64,000 nt of DNA from CAVQEK01 sp964596645 (GTDB lineage Bacteria; Bacteroidota; Bacteroidia; Cytophagales; Cyclobacteriaceae), in NCBI GenBank assembly GCA_964596645.1, contig CAZQVB010000005.1, positions 104,866 to 168,865 of the forward strand, given 5' to 3'. The position numbers and the translations under genes are program-made. Of the stretch, positions 1 to 10,164 are shown in pieces; position 1 is the first letter of the stretch; each line of letters opens with the position of its first letter. Below the pieces are notes generated by a model. The model saw only the letters and a program-made list of their open reading frames with translations, searched no databases and was not told the origin of the DNA.

Positions 1-1287
1 CATTATTAACAACTCCAGTTCATCGAGATTTTCCTCGTTGGCTATTATGTAATCGTGGTGCAGTTCCAGCAACATGCCAGAAGTACCATGGTCGGCTGCC
101 TGATCGAGCGTGAGCCACATTCCCAGTTTGGCAACAGGCCTTCCACCTGGGCCATAATCCTCTATTTTTTCCACGTACTGATATGCTTCACCAATGCGCC
201 TATACGTTTCCATGTCCATCTCTCCGGAAGGGTGGAGCTGATCGCCGAAGTTACAGGAGACACCGAAGGAGATCATAGCCGCTGCTTCATATTTGATGGC
301 TTCGGGATGCTTAAAGCCACCAAATTCCCCCCATGCTTTGTGAAACTTTCCGCTCATAGCCGTAGACGCCACGCCCTGGCCAAGGTGATATTTCGATTCC
401 AAAGGCAGGTTGTCGTATCCGCCCCAGGTAGATGGCAGGTCTTCCAAATCCTGATGGGTATTCATATCGTACAAACGCTGCTTAAATATTTGCCTGTCTT
501 TGAGCCTGGTGGTAGCATTGAAGTACACAGTGGCCTCAGGATGGTATTTAGCGATCATTTCGCGCAGCGCCTTCATATGTGCTTTGAAGGCCAGATTCAT
601 GCTTTCAGACACAGCAGTTGTGTCGGTCAAGTCTACGCCTTCTGCCTTCATCCTTTGCAGGCAGTATTGGCAATAGCATTCATTCGCAATATGATAGATG
701 TCGAACCAAAAACCGTCTACATCATAAGCCGAACAGATTTCCTCAACCTGCTCCATAATGGCCTGGTGGTAAGGACCGCTGATAGCAGGGCACAGGCACT
801 GCCAGGAATAATTGGGGCGCGGGGCTGTAGGTGCAGCAAGCATGTCGAGATTCATGGTGAATATGCTGCCATCCTTTTTTCTGATACACCATTCCGGGTG
901 ATTTTCGGCATCGTTTGCCGACCAGCCCACGGTAAAATAAATAGGTGCCTTCACGCCAATTTCATGGCAGGCCTCTATTTGTTCACCCAGTAGGTCAAAT
1001 GATAAATGAGGATGCACATGACCGAGCTTTGTCGGGTAGTAGCTCCAGCCATGATGCCCCTTGCCGAAAATATTTATCTGGTTTACACGACCTGCTTGTA
1101 AAGCCTTTTGAAATTGTTCTTTATCAAATCTTTCTCCGATACCGGGTATATGCTCCGACGTGTGAAAATCCAGATGTACCTGCCGGGTGGGGAGAGGCTC
1201 TTGTATCGATCGCTGTGACTGAGCCTGCACTTTTGCAACAAAAGCCAATAAAAGAAAGGCAAACAAAGCCGTGGATGTACTTTTCAT
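1..1287 (-). CDS. GHL6-like putative glycoside hydrolase, secreted (3' end outside window)
   Basis: The reading frame is open from the ATG at 1287 to base 1, giving 429 codons, and the C-terminus lies beyond the window. A signal peptide (residues 1-23, ending ...KVQAQ) supports this start; an in-frame ATG at 1320 overlaps the upstream TAA by one base (TAATG) and is the alternative. The mature protein begins with a TIM-barrel-like region. Motifs are shared with the full-length protein at 45292-47442: RQVHLDFHTSEH near residue 35, GKGHHG near 75, and DGFWFD (D196) followed by a CxCxxC set (C204, C206, C209). The family resembles Pfam GHL6 (hypothetical glycosyl hydrolase 6), for which no activity is firmly known to me. 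D196 is a candidate catalytic residue by analogy only. It is the last visible gene of the block A series, directly after GH97, so an exo-glycosidase role in the same pathway is inferred. Confidence 0.75.
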   Translation of the reverse strand, partial: MKSTSTALFAFLLLAFVAKVQAQSQRSIQEPLPTRQVHLDFHTSEHIPGIGERFDKEQFQKALQAGRVNQINIFGKGHHGWSYYPTKLGHVHPHLSFDLLGEQIEACHEIGVKAPIYFTVGWSANDAENHPEWCIRKKDGSIFTMNLDMLAAPTAPRPNYSWQCLCPAISGPYHQAIMEQVEEICSAYDVDGFWFDIYHIANECYCQYCLQRMKAEGVDLTDTTAVSESMNLAFKAHMKALREMIAKYHPEATVYFNATTRLKDRQIFKQRLYDMNTHQDLEDLPSTWGGYDNLPLESKYHLGQGVASTAMSGKFHKAWGEFGGFKHPEAIKYEAAAMISFGVSCNFGDQLHPSGEMDMETYRRIGEAYQYVEKIEDYGPGGRPVAKLGMWLTLDQAADHGTSGMLLELHHDYIIANEENLDELELLIM

Positions 1288-1319
1288 TCTGATCTGATCA
1301 ATCGTTCTTGAAGTCGACA

Positions 1320-3302
1320 TTACTTGTTGGTTAACTGAACAACAAAACCTCCACCACGCACCATTTTCAACACCAGCGCTGTATCCTGCTTTATATCCAT
1401 GGATTCCAGCAAATAATCGGTGCCTACACGGTGGGCATTGGGACCGTCTTTTAATATTTTGGCAGCATAAGTTCCTTCGCCTAAAAAAGAAAGATCCAGC
1501 GTTACCTCGCGGCCTTCATCGCCTGTCATTCCGGCCAAATACCAGGTATCACCTGTTTTCCGTGCTGCTACAATATACTCCCCAAATTTTGCTTTGAGTA
1601 CCCTGGTGTCGTCCCATGTGGTGGGAATTTGGGAAATGAATCGCGTGATTTCCGGTTCTTGATCATAGACCGAGGGCGCATCGCAGAGCATTTTTAGCGG
1701 CTCATTGAACAATACGAACATGGCCATTTCGCCGCTGCGCGACCCATGAACCTCGGGCATGGTCATGCGCAGCTTGTGGCCCGACTGCACATTGCGCATA
1801 CCGCCCGGCGTAAAATCCATAGGCCCCTGCAGCGCCCGGGTAAAGGGCACCATCATGCGGTGCGGTATTGTCGCGCGATCCTCGCTCAGCTTGTTCCATT
1901 CGTTGCCGGCCACTGCTTCGTAGTTGATCACGTTGGGATAGGTGCGTGACAACCCTGTTGGTTTGGCTGCTCCATGAAAATCGATCAGCATTTTCCACCT
2001 GGCCGTGGCCTTGGCTATGTCTTCGTACATACGCATACCGGTTTGGTCTTCACGGCCAAAAAAGTCGGCTTTCACACCTGCCACGTCATATTCGGCCAAT
2101 AGGGCCAGGGCTTTGTCCAGCTGGCGGTGCAGGGTGTGCCCCGGTGCCCACACAATAACCTTCACCCCTTTCGAGGCGGCATAATTGCTTATTTTCTGCA
2201 AGTCCACATCGGGGTTTATCAGGGTGAGATCGTATTTGTCTGTCCATAGCCAGTCGATCAGTATATACTCCAGACCATATTTGGCCGCGAAATCGATGTG
2301 GTACAGGTAGGTTTCTGTATTGACTCCGCCTTCAAAATTTTCACCCTCCACCACATAGTCGTGCCACCACTCCCAGGCCACTTTACCAGGTTTTATCCAA
2401 TCGGTATCCGCTAAGGCATTGGGTTTTGATAGTTGCCATACCAAATCGCAGTCGGCAAAGGTGCGGTCGTCGTCGCTGATCACCAGCAGGCGCCACGGAT
2501 AGGCACGGGCACCGGCAGTGATGGCGATATAATCCGCTACTTGATCGGCTACTTTGGAGTAATTGCTGAATCCACCGGTACGGGTAGTCAGAGCGTATTT
2601 TTCGAACGTTCCATTCAGAAAATTTTCGTAATCATTGCCCCTGTCTATAAACAAGCTGGGATAATCGTACAAACCGGCTTCGGTAATGGCCACTTTTACT
2701 TGTGGCGTAGCCTGTACCACTATCGGCAAGTACACTTTGGATTGGTTGTTATTGAAGTTTTGCATTTCCTGCGGATCGAGCGACACCAACTTGTAATTGG
2801 TCTCGTAACCACTTCCGTCCAGCATCCAGGCAGATACATCCCAGTTGAAGCGGAAAGCCACCTCTTCATCGTATACCGTCACCTGTTTTTCTTTACTGTT
2901 GGTCACAAAACGATAGGCCACACCATGGTCGTACGCGCGAAACTCCACAGCAAAATTGCCTTCAAAGGTGAGGGTCAGTTCATTATAATTGTCCCGTACC
3001 TGATTTCTGCTTCCCCATACGGTTGGAATGGTTTCATCTACCGCTTGCTTTGAGGAATTGACGAGTTTTGGGTTTGCGCCCAGCACATTATTATTTATAC
3101 TGATGGTTAAAGGTGAGGCTTGCAGCACCCGCTCCCCTTTAAAAGCCACTGTGTAATAGATTTTTTCTTTAAGATCCACATCTACCGAAATGTCTTTATT
3201 CGGTGAAAAAAGGGTGTTGACTTCCCGTGCTTTCAAGTTTACAGTAAAAAAAAGGCAGCACAATATACATGCTGCACCACATATCCATCTTTTCATAATC
3301 AT
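1320..3302 (-). CDS. GH97 glycoside hydrolase, retaining type (probable alpha-galactosidase)
   Basis: This 660-residue protein has the full GH97 layout: signal peptide (about 1-25), N-terminal beta-sandwich, TIM barrel from about 300 (VAWEWWHDYVVEG) and a C-terminal beta domain. GH97 splits into inverting alpha-glucosidases (SusB type) and retaining alpha-galactosidase types. The retaining type carries a nucleophilic Asp after strand 4, where SusB has Gly. Here GVKADFF gives D413 at that place and NYEAV gives E462 as candidate acid/base, so I infer a retaining enzyme acting on alpha-galactosides or a similar sugar. It is probably periplasmic, since the signal is Sec type without a clear lipobox. 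An in-frame ATG two codons in (3296) is an alternative start. It lies 10 bases after a sulfatase and overlaps the next gene's possible start. Confidence 0.9.
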   Translation of the reverse strand: MIMKRWICGAACILCCLFFTVNLKAREVNTLFSPNKDISVDVDLKEKIYYTVAFKGERVLQASPLTISINNNVLGANPKLVNSSKQAVDETIPTVWGSRNQVRDNYNELTLTFEGNFAVEFRAYDHGVAYRFVTNSKEKQVTVYDEEVAFRFNWDVSAWMLDGSGYETNYKLVSLDPQEMQNFNNNQSKVYLPIVVQATPQVKVAITEAGLYDYPSLFIDRGNDYENFLNGTFEKYALTTRTGGFSNYSKVADQVADYIAITAGARAYPWRLLVISDDDRTFADCDLVWQLSKPNALADTDWIKPGKVAWEWWHDYVVEGENFEGGVNTETYLYHIDFAAKYGLEYILIDWLWTDKYDLTLINPDVDLQKISNYAASKGVKVIVWAPGHTLHRQLDKALALLAEYDVAGVKADFFGREDQTGMRMYEDIAKATARWKMLIDFHGAAKPTGLSRTYPNVINYEAVAGNEWNKLSEDRATIPHRMMVPFTRALQGPMDFTPGGMRNVQSGHKLRMTMPEVHGSRSGEMAMFVLFNEPLKMLCDAPSVYDQEPEITRFISQIPTTWDDTRVLKAKFGEYIVAARKTGDTWYLAGMTGDEGREVTLDLSFLGEGTYAAKILKDGPNAHRVGTDYLLESMDIKQDTALVLKMVRGGGFVVQLTNK

Positions 3303-3312
3303 AAAAGGCTGT

Positions 3313-4854
3313 TTAATTATTGCTAAAAGTAATATCTGTCCCTGTAATTTTTTCCAGCTCAGTCTTCATATCCTGCACGCGTTCAGGATATTTCTCCGCT
3401 AAATTGGCTTGCTGCCCAATTTCGCTATTGAGGTCATAAAGCTGGTAGACTTCCGACCGCCCCATTTCCGTGCCTGTGGTTTTTTGTACAGCTTCACCTT
3501 CGTAGGGCGGTATCATCACCCAGTCTCCCTGCCTTATTGCAAGGTTCATTACCCCTTCCAAAAGGATGGTACTTCTACCTGTCTCCACTTTTCCTAACAG
3601 TGCCTCACTCACATTTTGGCTGTCGTAGATTTCCTCTATCGGCAGGCCGAGCAGATGGGCGAACGACGCAAGAAAATCAATATGGCAAACAATGGCATCT
3701 GATCGACCCTGCTGGATATTTTCAGGCCAGCGTATCATAAAAGGAACACGAGTGCCCCCTTCGTACAGGCTACCTTTTCCACCTCTTAGTTTACCGGCTG
3801 GCGCATGTTTCCCGATCAGTTCCACCGCCTGATCCCAATAGCCATCGTTCAACACCGGACCGTTGTCACTGGAAAAAACAACGATGGTATTCTGAGCCAG
3901 ATCCATCTGATCGAGTGCCGTTAAGAATTCCTGCACACACCAATCGGCTTCAAGAATGGCATCTCCTCGTGGCCCCATACCCGACTTTCCAACAAATCGC
4001 GCATTGGGCACACGCGGCACATGTGGCTGATGCAGGGCATAATACAAGAAGAACGGTTGCTGCTTATTTTCTTTTATGAAGTCGATGCTTTTATTGAGAA
4101 AGATGTCGGCCATGTCTTCGTCTACCCAGCGTGCATCGTTGCCGCCTTTCATGTATCCTATGCGCGATACACCGTTGATGATGCTGTTGTCATGCCCAAA
4201 GGCAGGGTGCATTTTCAGCAATTCAGTATTGTCTTTGCCGGTAGGCTCACCAGGGAAATTTTCTTTATAGCTCACTTCTATCGGATCATTGGGGTCTGAA
4301 CCCACTACTTTGCCATTTTCCACATATACACAAGGCGTGCGGTCGTTGGTAGCGGCCATGATGTAGGAGTAGTCAAAGCCGACTTCATTGGGTCCGGGTT
4401 TTATGTTTTCATTCCAATCGACCTGGCCATCGCCCAAGCCAAGGTGCCATTTCCCTACAATGCCAGTAGCATATCCGGCCTTCTGGAGCAATGCCGGCAA
4501 GGTAGTACGTGCTGTATCGATGATCAACGGTGCATCGCCGGGAAGTATGGAAGCATTGCGGCGAAAGGGATACTCACCGGTGAGCAGGGCATATCGGCTG
4601 GGCGTGCACACGCCGGAAGTAGCATACCCGTTGGTGAACAAAATACCTTCGTTGGCAATCCGGTCAAATCCGGGAGTTTCTATTTCGGTGGCCCCATAGG
4701 CGCTCACATCACCATAACCCAGGTCGTCTGCATAAATAATTACAATATTGGGGCGCTGTGCTTCTTCATTCGGGGCGCTATCACAGGCCTGTAATAGCAG
4801 GCAGCCAATAAAACTAATGACTGCACCAAGTCTTATCGTTGATACTGAGTTCAT
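3313..4854 (-). CDS. Formylglycine sulfatase, family S1, lipoprotein (CTPSR)
   Basis: The protein (513 residues) begins with a lipoprotein signal (lipobox LQAC, C24), so it is probably anchored in a membrane facing the periplasm or cell surface. Type I sulfatase hallmarks are present: metal-binding ADDLGYGDV near residue 42, the maturation motif CTPSR with C83 as the formylglycine precursor, GKWHLG near 140 and FSSDNGP further on. The enzyme hydrolyses a sulfate ester on a sugar; position and sugar cannot be read from the sequence. Its features resemble the S1_15/S1_16 arylsulfatase-like groups, but I cannot fix the subfamily. It is spaced 6 bases from the next sulfatase upstream and 10 from GH97 downstream, consistent with one operon for desulfation and exo-hydrolysis. 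Confidence 0.93.
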   Translation of the reverse strand: MNSVSTIRLGAVISFIGCLLLQACDSAPNEEAQRPNIVIIYADDLGYGDVSAYGATEIETPGFDRIANEGILFTNGYATSGVCTPSRYALLTGEYPFRRNASILPGDAPLIIDTARTTLPALLQKAGYATGIVGKWHLGLGDGQVDWNENIKPGPNEVGFDYSYIMAATNDRTPCVYVENGKVVGSDPNDPIEVSYKENFPGEPTGKDNTELLKMHPAFGHDNSIINGVSRIGYMKGGNDARWVDEDMADIFLNKSIDFIKENKQQPFFLYYALHQPHVPRVPNARFVGKSGMGPRGDAILEADWCVQEFLTALDQMDLAQNTIVVFSSDNGPVLNDGYWDQAVELIGKHAPAGKLRGGKGSLYEGGTRVPFMIRWPENIQQGRSDAIVCHIDFLASFAHLLGLPIEEIYDSQNVSEALLGKVETGRSTILLEGVMNLAIRQGDWVMIPPYEGEAVQKTTGTEMGRSEVYQLYDLNSEIGQQANLAEKYPERVQDMKTELEKITGTDITFSNN

Positions 4855-4860
4855 TGAATG

Positions 4861-6315
4861 TCATTGATTGTGTTCATATAGGCCTAAGCGCTCATCGTAT
4901 TTCAGGCGGGGTGCCTGTATAAAGCGGCTGATGGCTGCTGCCAGCTCCTGCTCAATGTCGGGCTCCGTTCCCAGCAGATTGTACAACTCCCGGTGATCTT
5001 GCGCAAGGTTGAAAAGTTCTTTGGGTTCATCGCCGTCGGCGGTCATTTTCCAAAAGCCTTTGGTGGCCACCGTCGTCACATACGGCTTTGGTTTTGGCCC
5101 CTGATTTTGAAAAGATTGGTATAAATCCATTTGCCAAAGCAGGATTTGGCGGTCTATCGTATCGGCTTCTGCCTTGAGCAGGGGCAGCATGCTGGTGCCG
5201 TCGATATCGGAAGGAATAGTGACTCCTACTGCCTCACACACCGTGGGTAGGAAGTCGGCCATATGACCCGCTTCGAAAGTATGGGTATCCGGTTGTATAA
5301 AACCCGGCCATATGACAAACGCAGGTACGCGGATTCCTCCCTCGTGCAAATCAGTCTTGCCCCCTTTGAATGGGCCGGGACTACCCTGAAATGCCGGGCC
5401 ATTATCTGAAGCAAATAATATCAACGTATTCTCATACATGCCCCGCTCCTTGAGCGCATCGACTAACCAACCCACATTGGCATCCAGATGCGAAACCATC
5501 GATCGAAATAGCAATTGATCGCCGCTTACTCCCAATTTGGCATATTTCGATAAGTGAGGCTCTGGTGCCGGCTCGTAGGGTGTGTGTGGTGCATCAAAAC
5601 ACATGTTTAAGAAAAAAGGCTTCTTATCCAGCTTCCAACGATCCATCAGTTCAATGGCTTTTTCCACTTTTATTTCTTCCCAATGCTTTGGGTTTGGCGG
5701 AAGCTTTTTGTCGTTCTCAAGCATAAAGCTGCCTCCTCCACGATAGAGCTGTCTCTGCTCTATCAGCCTTGGGCGAATGGGCGCGCCTTCTATGTTGGCC
5801 AGGTAATAATCGAATCCGTGCTGCAAAGGTCCGGGCAGCGCGGTTTTGCCGGCCTGCCGTTGCTCAATGTCGATGGGCCGTAAGCCACCCAGGTGCCATT
5901 TGCCAATATGTGCGGTCGCATAACCAGCGGATTGAAGTATTTCTGGCAGTGTTACAGACTCAGGCACCAAGTAATCCGTACTGTCGCGCAGGTGCTGGCG
6001 TATGTCGTACCTCAAAGGAAATTTGCCAGTGAGTAAGCAAGCACGCGAGGGTGAACATACCGCCGAACCCGAATAAAAGCGTGTAAAGCGAATCCCCTCT
6101 CCTGCCAGTCGATCCAGATTGGGGGTTTCTATGGATTGGCTGCCGTAACAGCTCAGATCACCATAACCTAAATCATCGGCAAGAATCACCACGATATTAG
6201 GCCTTTGGCGGGTTTCTGTCAGTTCCGTATTGGCATCGGCCTGACAAGCCATAAAACCCAACACTGCTACCACTAGAAAAAATGAGTACTGGAAAAAATT
6301 TAATAAAGTTGTCAT
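4861..6315 (-). CDS. Formylglycine sulfatase, family S1, lipoprotein (CSPSR)
   Basis: This 484-residue arylsulfatase-like protein has lipobox GFMAC (C24), the DDLGYGDLS metal site near 47, CSPSR with C87 as formylglycine precursor, GKWHLGG near 142, and FASDNGPAF near 315. The C-terminal substrate-facing region is complete (ends LGLYEHNQ). Its overall pattern fits an exo-acting glycan sulfatase; the subfamily is uncertain. It follows the 6358-8307 sulfatase by 42 bases and precedes another sulfatase by 6 bases, so three sulfatases of different subtypes stand in tandem. That suggests a substrate with several distinct sulfate positions. Maturation needs a formylglycine-generating enzyme or anaerobic sulfatase-maturating enzyme, and neither is in this window. 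Confidence 0.93.
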   Translation of the reverse strand: MTTLLNFFQYSFFLVVAVLGFMACQADANTELTETRQRPNIVVILADDLGYGDLSCYGSQSIETPNLDRLAGEGIRFTRFYSGSAVCSPSRACLLTGKFPLRYDIRQHLRDSTDYLVPESVTLPEILQSAGYATAHIGKWHLGGLRPIDIEQRQAGKTALPGPLQHGFDYYLANIEGAPIRPRLIEQRQLYRGGGSFMLENDKKLPPNPKHWEEIKVEKAIELMDRWKLDKKPFFLNMCFDAPHTPYEPAPEPHLSKYAKLGVSGDQLLFRSMVSHLDANVGWLVDALKERGMYENTLILFASDNGPAFQGSPGPFKGGKTDLHEGGIRVPAFVIWPGFIQPDTHTFEAGHMADFLPTVCEAVGVTIPSDIDGTSMLPLLKAEADTIDRQILLWQMDLYQSFQNQGPKPKPYVTTVATKGFWKMTADGDEPKELFNLAQDHRELYNLLGTEPDIEQELAAAISRFIQAPRLKYDERLGLYEHNQ

Positions 6316-6357
6316 TGTCCTCAGTCTGTTGAAAAGTATTTCTATCCGACAAATATA

Positions 6358-8307
6358 TCATTGATTTGGGTTGAACCAATTCCACCTTTTTAGACGCATG
6401 TGATAATCTGACACAAATTGTGCTTGCTTTTCTTTAGAAAAAATATCTTCAACAGGCAACCGACCATAGTTCACCATGATGCTGCGAACTGAAAAACCAC
6501 CTTCGTATTCTACATAATCTTTATGCATAATTGTTTCCAGACGATCGAGTTGCTTTTCATTGAGTTTATGATTCATCGATAGCTGCTCCAGCGCCGAAGC
6601 CGCTGCAAAATTTTTGTTGTCGCACATCTCTATCAAAGCATTCATACCTGCTGATTCTTCCCCGGCATAAACCAGTGCTTCTGCTGCAGCGGCTGATACT
6701 TCCATGCAGCTATCATCGAGCAAAGTATTGAGTTGTGCTGGCCAACTGTCCGGTTTATTTTTTGAATAGAGATAGCCAAAACCACTTGCAGCCCAGAACC
6801 TGAACGAGGCGTCGGGGTGCAAAAGGTAGGGTTCTAATTTTTGTGCAGAAATATTCTTCTCATCTGAAGCGAAGGCTGCTAAATCTAAAAGTTGATTGAG
6901 CGGATACTCGGCCTTTCTGATGTTGTCATATAAGTTACCGCCGTTTTCCACCCACCTTCTGCGTTCTGTCATCGGCAACAATCCCAGGTCACGGGTGGCA
7001 TGCTGATGCCTGTATACCTCTGCACGTAATTCTTTTACTTTACTTAAATGCTGTGGATCTGCGGCCAAATTGTCCAACTCCCAGGGGTCGCTACTCAAAT
7101 CATACAGCGCTTCGTAAGGCATAGGGCTAAAAAACTGTTGATGCTCCGGCGGGCAGTTGTCGGTGAAATGAAACAGGCTATCCCACGCTACCTGTCCGGG
7201 CATGCCGAATTTATAGGCATGACGCAACGCAGGGATTTTGTGCGGGGTAAAATACCTGATGTAATGATACCGCCCTTGATAAACAGAACGCGACGGGTCA
7301 AAATGATTGCCCATATTGGCTTTAAAACAGTGTGCGTATTCACGTGCACTATCACGGTGTGTTCCCATGAACGGTTTTCCCTGCATATGCTCAGGAGTTT
7401 TTACCCCGGCAATGCTCAGCACAGTAGGACCAAAATCGGCAAAGGTCACCATGCGATCGGTGTAAGAGCCGGGTGTTTCATCCCACAGGTGTTGCCACTT
7501 TTGCGGCACGTAAACAATGAGTGCGGCTCTCTCGCCGGTATCGTTAGAAAAGCCCTTACCTCTTGGTAGACTGCCCCCATGGTCGCTGAACAGGAAGATG
7601 ATCGTATTTTCCATTAAGGCCCTTTCCTGCAAATCCTTCAAGAAAATACCCACCCACCTGTCAACATCTTCAATCCCCTCCAGCTGCAAAGCGTAATCGG
7701 CTCGAAGCGCAGGCAAATCAGGCACATGGGCGGGCAGTTCACCGGGTCCCACTTTGATTCGACACGGCACGCGGTTGGCCAAATTGACCGTGGCCACTCT
7801 GCTGGTGTGTGTAGAATAATTGTTGTACATGGAAAAAAATGGCTTTTCTCCCCGCTCTGCATTTTGGTAGGATGCTCCGGCACCATTCCTATCCCACACC
7901 TTTTGCAATATTTCAGCTTCGTTTTCTTTTGGTGAGTTATAATCTGTTTTGCCTATGTTGGTACAGTAGTACCCGCTCTCACGCAACCACTTCGGGAAAA
8001 AATATATGCTTTCTGGCACCGGCCTGGCTTCACGATGCAAATCTGTGCCCCAGGTAGTGGCATTGCAGCCACTTATAAGTGTAGAGCGTGCAGGTGAACA
8101 CTGTGGGCCAACAGAAAAAGCATTTTTATACACTACGCCCTTAGCAGCCAGTTGATCAATATTCGGGGTTTTCACAATGTCATTGCCGTAGACCGGCAGC
8201 AGATACGGCGATGCATCTTCGAAAACCAGCCAGAGAACGTTTGGATGTTCCTGGGCGCTTATTTTCAATGAAACGCTCAGTAAGCAGACAATTAATACAA
8301 TTTTCAT
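6358..8307 (-). CDS. Sulfatase of the N-sulfoglucosamine sulfohydrolase-like group (S1_8-like), CSPAR
   Basis: The protein (649 residues) has a Sec signal (SLKISAQ, about 1-19), NVLWLVFEDASPYLLP as the first metal-site block, and CSPAR with C70 as the formylglycine precursor. Ala replaces the common Ser at the fourth place of the motif, which the CxPxR rule allows. GKTDYN and FLFSDHGGSLPRGKG follow the pattern of heparan N-sulfatase-like enzymes (often assigned S1_8). After the sulfatase domain, residues from about 480 to 630 look like an alpha-helical HEAT-type repeat tail (AAAEALVYAGEES and similar blocks), which explains the length above the usual 450-550. It lies after the GH29 gene in the same run. 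O- versus N-sulfate specificity cannot be decided from the sequence. Confidence 0.9.
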   Translation of the reverse strand: MKIVLIVCLLSVSLKISAQEHPNVLWLVFEDASPYLLPVYGNDIVKTPNIDQLAAKGVVYKNAFSVGPQCSPARSTLISGCNATTWGTDLHREARPVPESIYFFPKWLRESGYYCTNIGKTDYNSPKENEAEILQKVWDRNGAGASYQNAERGEKPFFSMYNNYSTHTSRVATVNLANRVPCRIKVGPGELPAHVPDLPALRADYALQLEGIEDVDRWVGIFLKDLQERALMENTIIFLFSDHGGSLPRGKGFSNDTGERAALIVYVPQKWQHLWDETPGSYTDRMVTFADFGPTVLSIAGVKTPEHMQGKPFMGTHRDSAREYAHCFKANMGNHFDPSRSVYQGRYHYIRYFTPHKIPALRHAYKFGMPGQVAWDSLFHFTDNCPPEHQQFFSPMPYEALYDLSSDPWELDNLAADPQHLSKVKELRAEVYRHQHATRDLGLLPMTERRRWVENGGNLYDNIRKAEYPLNQLLDLAAFASDEKNISAQKLEPYLLHPDASFRFWAASGFGYLYSKNKPDSWPAQLNTLLDDSCMEVSAAAAEALVYAGEESAGMNALIEMCDNKNFAAASALEQLSMNHKLNEKQLDRLETIMHKDYVEYEGGFSVRSIMVNYGRLPVEDIFSKEKQAQFVSDYHMRLKRWNWFNPNQ

Positions 8308-8380
8308 TGGTGATTATTTTTTAAGGTTAGATAAAGAGTTCAACGCTTGTAATTCTTTATCAGAAACCCGGTTGAAAACT

Positions 8381-10135
8381 TTACACTTTACTCTTTGTCA
8401 AGATCAATCGCTTTATACTTATGCCTTCATCTAACTTTTCCATCAGCTTCAGATTGATGAGCTGATCGCTGTCTTCGCTCAACTGAACTTCACCCATATT
8501 AAGTAACTCAAATCCATTCGTTGTATGCACATTATACTGAAGGTTTGTAGTATCTGTTTCGATATTGATGGTACCCGGTTGTTGAGCATTGATGAGCGCT
8601 GACACTTCATATGATCCTGCCTCGGATGTCTGAAACATCCATTCAATTTTTACTTTTTTATCCAACCAGTTTTCAATATATGCATCTGCACCATAGCCAT
8701 TGAGAACGGCCTGGGTGCCGTAGCCCGGATTGTGAAGATCGGCATACTCCGCGCTTAGTACTATATTTCCATCTACCAGTGTCGGTATATTGTTAGTTAC
8801 TTCTATGCTGCCTTCAGTCTGCAAGACAATTACTGTATTGATGGGATCGAAATTGACAGAAGCGGTGCTGATGATGAGATCATCGTTATCAAATTCGTAA
8901 GATAGACGCTTATCTCGATCCTCAAGCAGATACACAGAAGCGATATTGGCTTTTAGTCCGGGTACGATCAAGTGGTTATTTTCCGGCTTTCGGAACACGT
9001 GCAGATATAGTTTATCATCCTTTCGGGTACAACGCCCCCACGTGAGCTTGAAAAACGGGCTGGCTGTAGTTCCATAGATGGATTCACTATTGGTGCTCAT
9101 CCATTGTCCTATTTGTTTCAATCGCACTACACTTGAATCGGGTATCTCTCCCTCTGCTGTTGGCCCCACATTCAATAAAAGATTACCTCCCTTGCTGGCA
9201 ATGTCCACCAACATGTGAATCAGTGTCTTGACAGATTTCCAGTTGTGGTCATACCATTTATACCCCCAACTGGTGTTCATCGTCATGCACACTTCCCAGT
9301 CGTAATCCAGCCCAGTTGGTGGCACGTGCTGTTCGGGCGTTGTAAAGTCACCTTTCCAAGGTTCATAGAGTCGATCATTCGTGATCAACTCCGGGTACCG
9401 ATCGGTTATTTTCTTCAGTGAATCGGCCGCCTCCTCGGTCATCATATCGGGTGTATCCCACCATAAAATGTCAAGTCCACCATAATTCTCCAGTATCTCC
9501 CGCACTTGCGGCGCAGCCTTACCATTGATGTAATTCATCAATGGTTCGCGCACAAGCGTTGAGTCCCAGTGTGGCTGATTAAATTTCATATTCCTGTGTG
9601 TGCCCCCGGGTTCTGTCCAATCCTGTGCCTGCGAGTAATAGAAACCCAATCGCATATTATGCTTTTTACATGCTTCGGCCAGCTCCAGCAGCGGATCGCG
9701 GTCGAATGGCGTAGCATTAACAATATTGAAATCACTGTGCCGCGAATGAAACAAAGCAAAACCATCGTGATGCTTTGAGGTAATGACGATGTATTTCATT
9801 CCCGCTCTTTTGGCCAGCAAAACCCACTCTTCGGCATTGAATTTTTCAGGATTAAATTCAGTTGCCAGGCTCTTGTATTCTTGCACCGGTATCTTAGCAT
9901 TGCGCATGATCCATTCACTTATTCCAGGCACTTGTTCATCTTTCCATTCGCCGGCAGGTATGGCATACAAACCCCAATGAATAAACATTCCAAATCGGGC
10001 ATCGCGCCACCATTCCATTTTATCTGAAACATCAACCTCTATTGCTTTCTCTTTCTGAGGCACATTACAAGAAAGTAACATACATGTGAGTAATAGTAAA
10101 AAGCAAAAGGCGCATCTTTTTTGATCATTATTCAT
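8381..10135 (-). CDS. GH29 alpha-L-fucosidase, lipoprotein
   Basis: GH29 signatures are clear: WWRDARFGMFIHWG near the start of the mature protein, ITSKHHDGFALF, and GGLDILWWDTPD, whose Asp (residue 227 from this start) is the retaining nucleophile expected for the family. GGNLLLNVGPTAEGEIP follows. A C-terminal beta-sandwich of about 200 residues completes the 584-residue protein. I chose the ATG at 10135 because it gives a compact lipoprotein signal (LLTCMLLSC); an ATG at 10162, two bases from the upstream stop, adds nine residues. The enzyme should remove terminal alpha-L-fucose, though some GH29 members accept alpha-L-galactose-like sugars. It lies between an S1_7-like and an S1_8-like sulfatase in block A. 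Confidence 0.9.
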   Translation of the reverse strand: MNNDQKRCAFCFLLLLTCMLLSCNVPQKEKAIEVDVSDKMEWWRDARFGMFIHWGLYAIPAGEWKDEQVPGISEWIMRNAKIPVQEYKSLATEFNPEKFNAEEWVLLAKRAGMKYIVITSKHHDGFALFHSRHSDFNIVNATPFDRDPLLELAEACKKHNMRLGFYYSQAQDWTEPGGTHRNMKFNQPHWDSTLVREPLMNYINGKAAPQVREILENYGGLDILWWDTPDMMTEEAADSLKKITDRYPELITNDRLYEPWKGDFTTPEQHVPPTGLDYDWEVCMTMNTSWGYKWYDHNWKSVKTLIHMLVDIASKGGNLLLNVGPTAEGEIPDSSVVRLKQIGQWMSTNSESIYGTTASPFFKLTWGRCTRKDDKLYLHVFRKPENNHLIVPGLKANIASVYLLEDRDKRLSYEFDNDDLIISTASVNFDPINTVIVLQTEGSIEVTNNIPTLVDGNIVLSAEYADLHNPGYGTQAVLNGYGADAYIENWLDKKVKIEWMFQTSEAGSYEVSALINAQQPGTINIETDTTNLQYNVHTTNGFELLNMGEVQLSEDSDQLINLKLMEKLDEGISIKRLILTKSKV

Positions 10136-10164
10136 AGTGTATAGGCATTTATTAATCCACAACT

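Noticed and set aside
55..1292. Two plus-strand open frames (55-993 and 945-1292) at the left edge
   Set aside because: They are opposite-strand shadows of the minus-strand GHL6-like gene, which shows a signal peptide and family motifs over the same bases.
8994..9004. AACACGTGCAG inside the GH29 gene, and other CACGTG hexamers in coding sequence (for example 7341-7346)
   Set aside because: They lack the full TTACACGTGTTNA core and lie inside genes, so they are not counted as LacI operators.
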